Shown here piece by piece: positions 40,620 to 48,165 of a stretch of 64,000 nucleotides of DNA (the stretch's first letter is position 1; every line of letters begins with the position of its first letter). This DNA is from Paenibacillus algorifonticola (GTDB taxonomy: Bacteria; Bacillota; Bacilli; Paenibacillales; Paenibacillaceae), in contig NZ_LAQO01000011.1 of assembly GCF_000971975.1 (NCBI RefSeq), forward strand, positions 162,737 through 226,736, in the 5' to 3' direction. Both the position numbers and the translations under genes were made by a program. The notes under the pieces were generated by a model. That model did no database searches. It was given only the letters and a program-made list of their open reading frames with translations, and was not told the DNA's origin.

Positions 40620-41314
40620 GTGAGCGGTTAGATATTCTCGTATTTGGCGCACATGCAGATGATGCTGAAATCGGAATGGGCGGCACCATTGCCAAACATA
40701 CGACGGCAGGCATGCTGGTAGGTATTTGTGACTTAACCGAAGCGGAAATGTCTTCGAATGGCACCGTAGAGCAGCGAAGGCGAGAAGCCGATGACGCTGC
40801 TGCGGTGCTTGGTCTTTATTCACGGACCAATTTGCAGCTGCCGGATCGCGGCCTTGAGCTTACCCGCAGCAACATCGACAGCATTGTGGCGGAAATCCGC
40901 CGCAGCCGCCCGCGCCTCGTGTTTGCGCCGTATTGGGTTGATCGGCATCCTGATCATATTGCATGCAGCAAGCTGGTCGAGGAAGCCGTATTTAATGCCA
41001 AGCTGCGAAAATATATGCCGGAGCTGCCGCCTGTCCAAGTGGAACAGCTGATTTATTACTACATAAATGACATGGAGCAGGTATCGCTCGTCGTAGACGT
41101 CAGTGAGCAATACGAAACGAAGCGCCAATCGCTGCTTGCTTACCGCTCGCAGTTTCAAGCGGTTTCCCAATTGGAAGACCGCGTTTCGACGCCGCTCACC
41201 GACCGCTATGTGGAACGGGTGGAAGCAAGAGATATGCTGCTCGGTCAAGCCCGCTCCTGGCAGTATGCGGAAGGGTTTGCTTTAAAACGGCCGCATGAGG
41301 TGAAATTATTTTAG
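40616..41314 (+). CDS. bshB1: Bacillithiol biosynthesis deacetylase BshB1
   Basis: This zinc-dependent PIG-L family enzyme deacetylates GlcNAc-malate to GlcN-malate. The 232-residue protein has the metal-binding FGAHADDAEIGMGGTIAKH near residue 10 (Ala in place of the usual Pro), DLTEAEMSSNGT, EQRRREADDAAAVLG and RHPDHIACSKLVEEA. It is translationally coupled to mgsA. Confidence 0.95.
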   Translation: MSERLDILVFGAHADDAEIGMGGTIAKHTTAGMLVGICDLTEAEMSSNGTVEQRRREADDAAAVLGLYSRTNLQLPDRGLELTRSNIDSIVAEIRRSRPRLVFAPYWVDRHPDHIACSKLVEEAVFNAKLRKYMPELPPVQVEQLIYYYINDMEQVSLVVDVSEQYETKRQSLLAYRSQFQAVSQLEDRVSTPLTDRYVERVEARDMLLGQARSWQYAEGFALKRPHEVKLF

Positions 41315-41401
41315 AGGGCCAGGCAACAGTTTTGGAAGATATACAAACCATTAAGAATAGAATTGATTATAAAAGATAGAGACGGCAGGAGTGAGCAGGA
41401 C

Positions 41402-42562
41402 ATGGCACGTAAGTTGAAAATCGGGATAACCTGTTATCCTACGCTTGGCGGCTCTGGTGTCGTTGCAACTGAGCTCGGCAAGCTGCTTGCTGAGCGGGGA
41501 CATGAAATTCATTTTATAACGCACAGCATTCCGTTCCGGCTAGGCCATTTTAATAAAAATATTTTTTTCCATGAAGTTGAAGTTAATGATTATTATGTGT
41601 TTCGTTATCCGCCTTATGATTTATCGCTGGCAAGCAAGATGGCACAGGTGGCCAAGATGGAGAAGCTGGATTTGCTTCATGTGCATTATGCGGTTCCTCA
41701 CGCCGTCTGTGCCCACCTCGCCAAGCAGATGATTGGCGACGAGCTCAAGACGGTTACAACGCTGCACGGAACGGATATTACGGTGCTCGCACAGGATGAG
41801 TCGCTTAAGGATTTGATTAGGCTTGCCATTAACAAAAGTGATGCCGTAACGGCGGTTTCCCAAGATTTGATTCAGGAGACGAGAAAGCTGCTTGATATTA
41901 CGAAGCCGATTGATCTCACTTATAATTTTGTTGACAAGCGCATTTATTATCCTCGGGATGTCGCTTCGCTGCGACTGGATTATGCCAGCCCGAATGAAAA
42001 AATATTAATGCATATTTCCAATTTCCGCCCTGTAAAGCGGGTATCTGACGTTATTGAAATTTTTCAGCAGGTTGCAAAAACAGTACCATCGAAGCTGTTG
42101 CTAGTTGGAGAAGGACCGGAATTATCGAAAATCCAGTGTAAAATCCGTGAAATGGGACTGGAGGAGCGCGTCGTATTTCTGGGCAAGCAGGAGGATGTGG
42201 CACAAATCATATCGCTTGCCGATGTGCTGCTTCTTCCTTCGGAAAAAGAAAGCTTCGGCCTTGTAGCGCTAGAGGCAATGGCTTGCGGCGTACCGACGAT
42301 TGGCTCTACTGCAGGCGGTATTCCTGAGCTGGTGACGCATGGAGAAACGGGCTTCCTTAGCCCAATAGGCGATGTTAACAGCATGGCCGCCAATGCGATT
42401 CGTTTGCTCACAGACGAAAAACTGCATCAGCAATTTAAGGAAGCTTGCATTTTCCGCGCCTGCCATGATTTTTGTAATGATCGCATTACGGCTGAATATG
42501 AGGAAATTTATTATCGCGTGCTTGGCATGGAAGCTGAGCTTCCTGCGGTCGTTTGCGAATAA
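41402..42562 (+). CDS. bshA: Bacillithiol glycosyltransferase BshA
   Basis: BshA joins N-acetylglucosamine to L-malate, the first step of bacillithiol synthesis. The 386-residue GT4 enzyme has ITCYPTLGGSGVVATELGK, THSIPFR, VHYAVPHAVCA, TLHGTDITVLAQDESL, and the donor-site block LLLPSEKESFGLVALEAMACGVPTIGS. ATG 41402 follows GCAGGAGTGAGCAGGA; the frame is open to 41363 but without family residues. Confidence 0.96.
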   Translation: MARKLKIGITCYPTLGGSGVVATELGKLLAERGHEIHFITHSIPFRLGHFNKNIFFHEVEVNDYYVFRYPPYDLSLASKMAQVAKMEKLDLLHVHYAVPHAVCAHLAKQMIGDELKTVTTLHGTDITVLAQDESLKDLIRLAINKSDAVTAVSQDLIQETRKLLDITKPIDLTYNFVDKRIYYPRDVASLRLDYASPNEKILMHISNFRPVKRVSDVIEIFQQVAKTVPSKLLLVGEGPELSKIQCKIREMGLEERVVFLGKQEDVAQIISLADVLLLPSEKESFGLVALEAMACGVPTIGSTAGGIPELVTHGETGFLSPIGDVNSMAANAIRLLTDEKLHQQFKEACIFRACHDFCNDRITAEYEEIYYRVLGMEAELPAVVCE

Positions 42563-42581
42563 GAGGATAGAGGGTGAGAAG

Positions 42582-43865
42582 ATGGAGCGCTGCACCTCGA
42601 TTCCGGAAGCGATGCGAGAGGCGCTGCCCATTCTCGCAACCTTGAACGAGCACGGTCATGAAGCCGTGTTCGTTGGGGGCTGCGTGAGGGATACCGTTAT
42701 GGGCCTCGCGCTTAAAGATGTAGATATTGCGACGTCGGCGACACCGGAGCAGGTAGTTGCCTTATTTGCGTATTGTATTCCAACCGGCCTGCAGCATGGG
42801 ACGGTAACGGTGATGCAGGATAGAACCGGGTATGAGGTGACGACATATCGCAAGGAATCGGTATATGAGAAGCATCGCAGGCCGGAGAGCGTGGCTTTTA
42901 TTTCGGAGCTGAAGGAGGATTTGCTGCGGCGGGATTTGACGATTAATGCGATGGCGATGCGCATAAACGGCGATTATTACGATCCTTATGGCGGTATGAG
43001 CGACATACAGTTGCAGCAGGTGCGCTGTGTAGGCGATGCGGAAGCGAGGTTTCAGGAGGATGCGCTTCGCATGCTGCGTGCTCTCCGCTTCGCTTCGCAG
43101 TTCAGCTTTCGCATCGTGTACCGGACTTGGCGGGCGCTGCTCAAGCATCGCGAGCTGCTGCGCTACGTAGCGATGGAGCGTGTGCAGGCCGAGCTTGATA
43201 AAATGATCGGCGGCCCCGCTCCGCATTATGCAGCATCGCTGCTTGCAGGAAGCGGCCTGCTCGCTTATACGCTTGAGCCTTTGCCGGCAGCTCGTGTCTT
43301 GCTTGCTGAAGCAGCTAAGGCGGAGCGTGTTCAGCTCGACTATTTGACCGCGCTAGATAGCGTGGACATTCGTTATGCCGCATTGCTGACGAGGCCAGGC
43401 GTTATGCCAGAGGAGGCAAAGGCAACGCTGCAGGCGCTGCGCATGTCAGGAAGCCGCAGCGGCATCATTATGGCGATCATATCCCTGCATCATGAGCTGA
43501 TCGCAAACCGAAGCCTGACCGAAGAGAAGCTGCGTACAAGCTGGATTGAAGCAGTGCTGCGGTATGGACGGGAGGCAGCAGCAAGCTGGCTGCATATTGC
43601 AGAGGCAAATGGGCGGGAGCACCCTTTTTTAGCGGATTTACCGCGGATGAAGCATTGGCTGTCGCAAATGGATATTTCCTCGCTTAAGGAGCTGGCGATA
43701 AACGGCAATCAGCTTGCGGCCTATTGGGATCGCAAACCGGGGCCCTGGATGGGTGAGACGCTGAAACGGCTGCTGCTGCTTGTTGCGCTTGGAGAGCTGG
43801 CTAATTCGCAGGAACAGCTGCTGAAACAAGTTGACAGATGGAAGGAAGAGACGGATGAGCCATGA
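42582..43865 (+). CDS. cca: CCA tRNA nucleotidyltransferase
   Basis: This class II enzyme adds or repairs the 3' CCA of tRNA. The 427-residue protein has VFVGGCVRDTVMGLALKDVDIAT with the nucleotidyl-transfer Gly-Gly and acidic residues, LLRRDLTINAMAM, YDPYGGMSDI and DALRMLRALRFASQF. The C-terminal half is helical. ATG 42582 follows GAGGGTGAGAAG. It overlaps birA by eleven bases. Confidence 0.95.
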   Translation: MERCTSIPEAMREALPILATLNEHGHEAVFVGGCVRDTVMGLALKDVDIATSATPEQVVALFAYCIPTGLQHGTVTVMQDRTGYEVTTYRKESVYEKHRRPESVAFISELKEDLLRRDLTINAMAMRINGDYYDPYGGMSDIQLQQVRCVGDAEARFQEDALRMLRALRFASQFSFRIVYRTWRALLKHRELLRYVAMERVQAELDKMIGGPAPHYAASLLAGSGLLAYTLEPLPAARVLLAEAAKAERVQLDYLTALDSVDIRYAALLTRPGVMPEEAKATLQALRMSGSRSGIIMAIISLHHELIANRSLTEEKLRTSWIEAVLRYGREAAASWLHIAEANGREHPFLADLPRMKHWLSQMDISSLKELAINGNQLAAYWDRKPGPWMGETLKRLLLLVALGELANSQEQLLKQVDRWKEETDEP

Positions 43866-44835
43866 AAACCTGCTGCGTTTGTTTGCGGAACGTGAAGGCG
43901 AATATGTATCGGGCGAGCATATTAGCCGCGAGCTGAAAGTGAGCCGTACGGCAATATGGAAGCAAATACGCAAGCTGGAGTCACAAGGATATGAATTTGA
44001 AGCTTCACGCAGGCTCGGTTATCGTCTGCTTTCCATGCCGGACAAGCTCGATCTAGCCGCCTTGCTGACAGGACTTAAAACCAAAAGGTTTGGCCAAAAG
44101 CTGCAGGTGCTAGAATCGGTGGAATCGACGCAAAATATTGCGCAATCGCTAGCTGAAGCCGGAGCGGAGGAAGGTACGCTCGTTGTTGCTGAGCAGCAGC
44201 TGAGCGGGCGGGGCCGCATGGGCAGGGGCTGGATATCCCCTCTTGGCAAAGGCATATGGATGAGCATGGTCATGCGTCCGATGGTGCCGATTTATTTTGC
44301 GCCGCAGCTCACACTGCTCACGGCAGTAGCGCTTTGCCGCAGCCTTAAGCGTCTGACGAAGCTCGACATCGGCATCAAATGGCCCAATGACCTGCTTATC
44401 GATGGCAAGAAAATTAGCGGCATTTTGCTCGAATCCGCCGCAGAGGATGAGCGGCTGCGCTATGTAATTGCCGGAATCGGCATCAGCGTTAATTTGCAGC
44501 AGGCCGACTATCCAGAGGAGCTTTTGGAAAAAGCGACCTCCCTGCGTTTGGCAAGCGGCGAGAAGCAAGTTCGCGAAGCGATAATCGCAGATTTTTTGCT
44601 GGAGTGGGAGCAGCTGTATGAGCTTTATCAAAATGAAGGCTTTGCCCCGATTGTGACGCTTTGGGAGTCGCTTTCGCTTTCGCTTCACAAGCCAGCTACA
44701 CTCATTACGCCGCAAGGTGTTGTTGAAGGCACGCCGAGGGGGCTTGATGCTAGCGGAGCGCTTATCGTAGAAAAGCCGGACGGCAGTCAGGCGCTTATTT
44801 TTTCTGCAGAAATGGGCGAGCCTCGGAGTAAGTAA
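43855..44835 (+). CDS. birA: Biotin protein ligase / biotin operon repressor
   Basis: BirA activates biotin, loads it onto carboxylases, and with biotinoyl-AMP represses biotin genes. The 326-residue protein has an N-terminal winged helix (HISRELKVSRTAIWKQIRKLE, residues about 20-45), the catalytic GRGRMGRGWISPLGKGIW near residue 118, KWPNDLLIDGKKISGILLES and a C-terminal SH3-like domain. ATG 43855 lies within the end of cca. The DNA-binding domain implies the bifunctional type. Confidence 0.96.
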   Translation: MSHENLLRLFAEREGEYVSGEHISRELKVSRTAIWKQIRKLESQGYEFEASRRLGYRLLSMPDKLDLAALLTGLKTKRFGQKLQVLESVESTQNIAQSLAEAGAEEGTLVVAEQQLSGRGRMGRGWISPLGKGIWMSMVMRPMVPIYFAPQLTLLTAVALCRSLKRLTKLDIGIKWPNDLLIDGKKISGILLESAAEDERLRYVIAGIGISVNLQQADYPEELLEKATSLRLASGEKQVREAIIADFLLEWEQLYELYQNEGFAPIVTLWESLSLSLHKPATLITPQGVVEGTPRGLDASGALIVEKPDGSQALIFSAEMGEPRSK

Positions 44836-44884
44836 TATTTACGAATCGACATATTTTTGCTAGTATGGGGTTAACGGGCGGTAT

Positions 44885-45068
44885 CTGAAAGGAGCTGCAC
44901 TGTGCTAAACCTCATGCCAGCTTTGGCATGGATTTGCAAGAAGGATTTATTGGTAGTAAAGGCAGTCTGCTCTGAGCCGAAAGGACCGAGACAGAAGGAA
45001 GCAATAAAGTGGTATACGTTTCCTTTTTCGTTTGGGGACCTTTTTAGCGACGGCTAAAAGGTTTTTTT
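44885..45068 (+). promoter_or_regulatory. Structured leader of panB, candidate Pan-type RNA motif
   Basis: The 275-bp gap before panB folds into at least two hairpins. One is CATGCCA-GCTT-TGGCATG, with a TGC/GCA outer pair across an internal loop. The other is CTG-CTC...CC-GAAA-GG...GAG-A-CAG at about 44968-44995, with a bulged A and an internal loop. A terminator at 45039 follows. A Pan RNA motif is known from leaders of pantothenate genes in Firmicutes; assignment here rests on location and general shape, not on a model match. Confidence 0.45.
45039..45068 (+). terminator. Terminator in the panB leader
   Basis: CCTTTTTAGC and GCTAAAAGG pair around GACG with one bulged T, followed by seven T. 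It is 43 bp upstream of panB, so it is either the birA terminator or an attenuator. Confidence 0.85.
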
Positions 45069-45110
45069 GTGTTTATCCTAAAACAGAATTGAAGAAGGGA
45101 TGAGGCCAAG

Positions 45111-46055
45111 ATGAGGAAACGTTTAACGATAACGAACTTGCAGCAAATGAAAGAGGAAAGCAATAAGCTTACCGTCATGACCGCTTACGATTATCCGTCG
45201 GCTATGCTTTCGGAGGAGGCTGGCGTCGATATTATTCTTGTAGGGGATTCGCTTGGCAATGTGGTGCTCGGTTACGATACGACGCTTCCGGTCACTTTAG
45301 ACGATATGATTTATCATACGAAAGCGGTGGCACGCGGAGCGCGGAATACCTTCATCGTGACGGATATGCCCTTCATGACGTACGGCATTGGGCGTGAAGC
45401 AACGCTGCGCAATGCAGCCAGAATGATGCAGGAGGGCGGCGGCCAGTCGCTTAAGCTTGAGGGCGGCGTCGAAATTGCAGACGAAGTGGCAGCGCTTGTC
45501 AAAGCGGGCATTCCGGTGATGGGCCATATTGGCCTTAAGCCGCAATCGATCCACACGCATGGCGGTTTCAAGGTACAAGGAAAACATGAAGCGGAAGCTG
45601 AGCAAATGCTGCAGGATGCCAAGGCACTTGAACAGGCCGGCGCTTACGCCATTGTACTGGAGCTTGTAACGGAGACGATTGCGGATCGTATTAGCCGGGA
45701 GCTGTCGATTCCAACGATTGGGATCGGGGCTGGCCGCGGATGTAATGGACAGGTGCTTGTGTATCACGATATTTTGCAATATTCATCGCCTGTCATTAAG
45801 AAAAAAATGGTTAAAGTGTACGCGGACATCGGTTCGACGATACGCGATGCCATCGGAGCTTTTGTAAGTGAAGTCAAATCCGGAGAATTTCCAGCGGAGG
45901 AGCATGTGTTCGGTAAAAGATCTGAGGACGCTGTAGACAATCTCTATGGCGGCTCAGAGACCCGCGAGCACGCAAATGGTGTAAATGGTGCGGGTGAAAG
46001 CCGGCAGGCTGGAGAGGGGACTGAGCAGCGTGATTTTGTGCCGAACCATAGATGA
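45111..46055 (+). CDS. panB: 3-methyl-2-oxobutanoate hydroxymethyltransferase
   Basis: PanB makes ketopantoate from ketoisovalerate. The 314-residue TIM barrel has VMTAYDYPSAML, ILVGDSLGNVVLGYDTTLPVT with the metal-binding Asp, MGHIGLKPQSIHTHGGFKVQG, and IPTIGIGAGRGCNGQVLVYHD. The C-terminal 38 or so residues (from GGSETREHANGVNGAGES) are hydrophilic, low-complexity and unlike the family, extending into panC. Confidence 0.96.
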   Translation: MRKRLTITNLQQMKEESNKLTVMTAYDYPSAMLSEEAGVDIILVGDSLGNVVLGYDTTLPVTLDDMIYHTKAVARGARNTFIVTDMPFMTYGIGREATLRNAARMMQEGGGQSLKLEGGVEIADEVAALVKAGIPVMGHIGLKPQSIHTHGGFKVQGKHEAEAEQMLQDAKALEQAGAYAIVLELVTETIADRISRELSIPTIGIGAGRGCNGQVLVYHDILQYSSPVIKKKMVKVYADIGSTIRDAIGAFVSEVKSGEFPAEEHVFGKRSEDAVDNLYGGSETREHANGVNGAGESRQAGEGTEQRDFVPNHR

Positions 46056-46920
46056 GCTAAAAGAGCAGCAAACTAAGATGTGGAGCGGAGGCAGCAAGCC
46101 AAGAATCGGTTTTGTGCCAACGATGGGGTATTTGCATGAAGGACATGCCAGTTTAATGCGGCAGGCAGCAGCAGAAAATGATATCACTGTGCTGTCGATT
46201 TTCGTCAACCCGCTGCAATTTGGGCCGAACGAGGATTTTGAAACGTATCCGCGCAATGAGCAGCGCGATCTGTCCATCGCTGCTGAAAACGGCGTTGATC
46301 TAGTGTTTATGCCATCAGTCAGCGAAATGTATCCGCGCAAGGTGCTGACGAAAGTGCTCGTCAGTGATGTAACAGACCGCCTATGCGGCGCATCGCGTCC
46401 GGGTCATTTTGACGGCGTTGGAACGGTCGTCAGCAAGCTGTTTCATCTGGTACAGCCAGACCGGGCATACTTTGGCATGAAGGATGCCCAGCAAGTCGCG
46501 GTCATTCAGCAAATGACCGATGATCTGAATTTTCCGGTAACGATCGTGCCGTGCCCGATTGTGCGGGAGCCGGATGGCCTTGCTCTAAGCTCGCGCAATG
46601 TATATTTGAATGCGGAGCAGCGGGCACAGGCCGTCGTCTTGTCTTCGTCGCTTGCGAAGGCACGGGAATGGATGAAAGACGCCTCGTTAACGCCAGCAGC
46701 GCTTGTGAACAAAGTGCGAGCTGCGATTAGCGAAGCGCCGCTTGCTAACATCGATTATGTCGAAGTGCTCGAATATCCAGCGCTTGCGACACCTGAAGCT
46801 GAGGCACCGTTTCATAGGACCCAGCAGCGTTATATTTTGGCTTTAGCTGTAAAATTCGGAGCGACCCGTTTAATTGATAATGAGCTGTTTGAACCTGTGG
46901 AGGTGAATGGCAATGTTTAG
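46030..46920 (+). CDS. panC: Pantothenate synthetase
   Basis: PanC joins pantoate and beta-alanine with ATP. The 296-residue protein has PTMGYLHEGHASLMRQA (HIGH motif), IFVNPLQFGPNEDFETYPR, CGASRPGHFDGVGTVVSKLF, FGMKDAQQVAVI and LALSSRNVYL. GTG 46030 is chosen because GAGAGGGGA lies nine bases upstream and the protein then opens MILCRTIDEL like relatives; ATG 45985 is an alternative. It overlaps panB by 26 bases. Confidence 0.95.
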   Translation: MILCRTIDELKEQQTKMWSGGSKPRIGFVPTMGYLHEGHASLMRQAAAENDITVLSIFVNPLQFGPNEDFETYPRNEQRDLSIAAENGVDLVFMPSVSEMYPRKVLTKVLVSDVTDRLCGASRPGHFDGVGTVVSKLFHLVQPDRAYFGMKDAQQVAVIQQMTDDLNFPVTIVPCPIVREPDGLALSSRNVYLNAEQRAQAVVLSSSLAKAREWMKDASLTPAALVNKVRAAISEAPLANIDYVEVLEYPALATPEAEAPFHRTQQRYILALAVKFGATRLIDNELFEPVEVNGNV

Positions 46921-47296
46921 AACGATGATGAAATCAAAGCTGCACCGCGCGACGGTAACGGAGGCAAACCTCAATTACGTCGGCAGCATTACCATTGATG
47001 AGGATTTAATGGATGCGGCGGATCTTTGGGCCAATGAAAAAGTACAGATTGTCAACAATAATAATGGTGCCCGTTTAGAAACGTACGTTATAAAAGGGGA
47101 AAGAGGCTCTGGCGTTATTTGCCTGAACGGCGCAGCTGCCCGCCTCGTACAGCCGGGAGATACGGTCATCATTATTTCTTATGCATCGATGACCGAGGAA
47201 GAGGCTAGAAATTACAAGCCGCGCGTCGTTATTTTGGATGGGGCGAACCGTCCAGTGTCGCAATTGATTGAAGAAATTCATGCGACGATTTTGTAA
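46913..47296 (+). CDS. panD: Aspartate 1-decarboxylase
   Basis: PanD makes beta-alanine from aspartate. It self-cleaves at Gly-Ser to form a pyruvoyl cofactor, and the site is present in LNYVGSITIDEDLMDAADL near residue 24. The 127-residue length equals B. subtilis PanD. ATG 46913 follows GGAGGTG by seven bases and overlaps the panC stop; ATG 46907 would sit on the ribosome binding site. Confidence 0.96.
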   Translation: MFRTMMKSKLHRATVTEANLNYVGSITIDEDLMDAADLWANEKVQIVNNNNGARLETYVIKGERGSGVICLNGAAARLVQPGDTVIIISYASMTEEEARNYKPRVVILDGANRPVSQLIEEIHATIL

Positions 47297-47352
47297 GCAG
47301 GCTGTAGTCAGTTCCTCCTTTATGTAAAGGCTGGTTCCAAGTATGAAAAGCA

Positions 47353-47405
47353 CCCGCTTAACAAAGAATGAGGTTATCACTCCTCAATTCTTTGGTGAAG
47401 GCGGG
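47353..47405 (+). promoter_or_regulatory. Two-tier hairpin before the TPR gene at 47410
   Basis: CAAAGAATGAGG pairs with CCTCAATTCTTTG (one bulged A). Outside it CCCGCTT (47353-47359) pairs with AAGGCGGG (47398-47405, one bulged G). The 3' outer arm contains the only Shine-Dalgarno-like sequence for the next gene. No T-tract follows. Confidence 0.65.
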
Positions 47406-47409
47406 ATGC

Positions 47410-48147
47410 ATGATGTTCCAGCATATGTTTGCGACGATGAACGAAATGCTCGACAACATTATTGATTCCTACCCTCTGGCGGCGGAGGAACAGAAGCAAT
47501 ATTATGACGAGCAGCTTTACGCTTTAAAGCAGATTAGCGATTCGTTAATTGAGCAGTGGATTGATTTTGAAGAAAAATTTGCCGGTTTTACAGAGGTTGA
47601 AGCTGAGCAATCAAGTGCTTCACTGCTTACAGCAGCAGTGGAGTATGAAGGCCAAGCAACAGCGGCTGTGCAGCCTTTGCCACCGCAGCAAGCAGAAAAG
47701 CCATTCGTTTCGCAGCAGCCTATAGCCGGCATGACTGTGGAGCAAGCGGAGCTCATATCCAAAGGTCAAGGTTATTATCAATTATTTATGTTTTCCCATG
47801 CTGCAAAGCAGTTCCAGCTTGCTGTAAACCACCTGCCGGAATGCAATTTGGCAAGGCTGTTTTTGGCTATGACGAACATGCATCTGCAAAATTGGAGTGA
47901 GGCGCAGCGTCATTTTCAACTGTTAATTGGACTTACGGACTATCCGAAATGGCTCGCTTTAAGCTATAATGCCCTTGGGTGCATTCAAGCGGTTCATTTA
48001 AACTTGGAGCAGGCAGAGCAATTTTTCCTTAAAGCCTATGAGCTGGACCCAAGCTTTAAGGATCCGCTGAATAATTTGCAGAGCTGCCGGGAACGTCCGC
48101 AGCAGTTGTCATTATTGTTCGGCAGCACGGAGCTATGCTGCTTGTGA
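47410..48147 (+). CDS. Tetratricopeptide-repeat protein
   Basis: This 245-residue protein has a helical N-terminus (FATMNEMLDNIIDSYPLAAEE), a low-complexity Glu/Ala/Pro/Gln linker near residues 65-105, and about three TPR units (YYQLFMFSHAAKQFQLAVNHLPE, WSEAQRHFQLLIGLTDYP, LEQAEQFFLKAYELDPSFKDP). ATG 47410 or 47413 are both possible. The gene lies between panD and dinG and is probably co-transcribed with dinG. Partner unknown. Confidence 0.82.
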   Translation: MMFQHMFATMNEMLDNIIDSYPLAAEEQKQYYDEQLYALKQISDSLIEQWIDFEEKFAGFTEVEAEQSSASLLTAAVEYEGQATAAVQPLPPQQAEKPFVSQQPIAGMTVEQAELISKGQGYYQLFMFSHAAKQFQLAVNHLPECNLARLFLAMTNMHLQNWSEAQRHFQLLIGLTDYPKWLALSYNALGCIQAVHLNLEQAEQFFLKAYELDPSFKDPLNNLQSCRERPQQLSLLFGSTELCCL

Positions 48148-48165
48148 GAGGATCGGATTTATTTT

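Noticed and set aside
44985..45025. T-box or SRP-like sequence before panB (AAAGTGGTA, GAAGGAAGCA)
   Set aside because: Only fragments match. The T-box core after TGGTA and a stem I are missing, and the SRP helix does not form.
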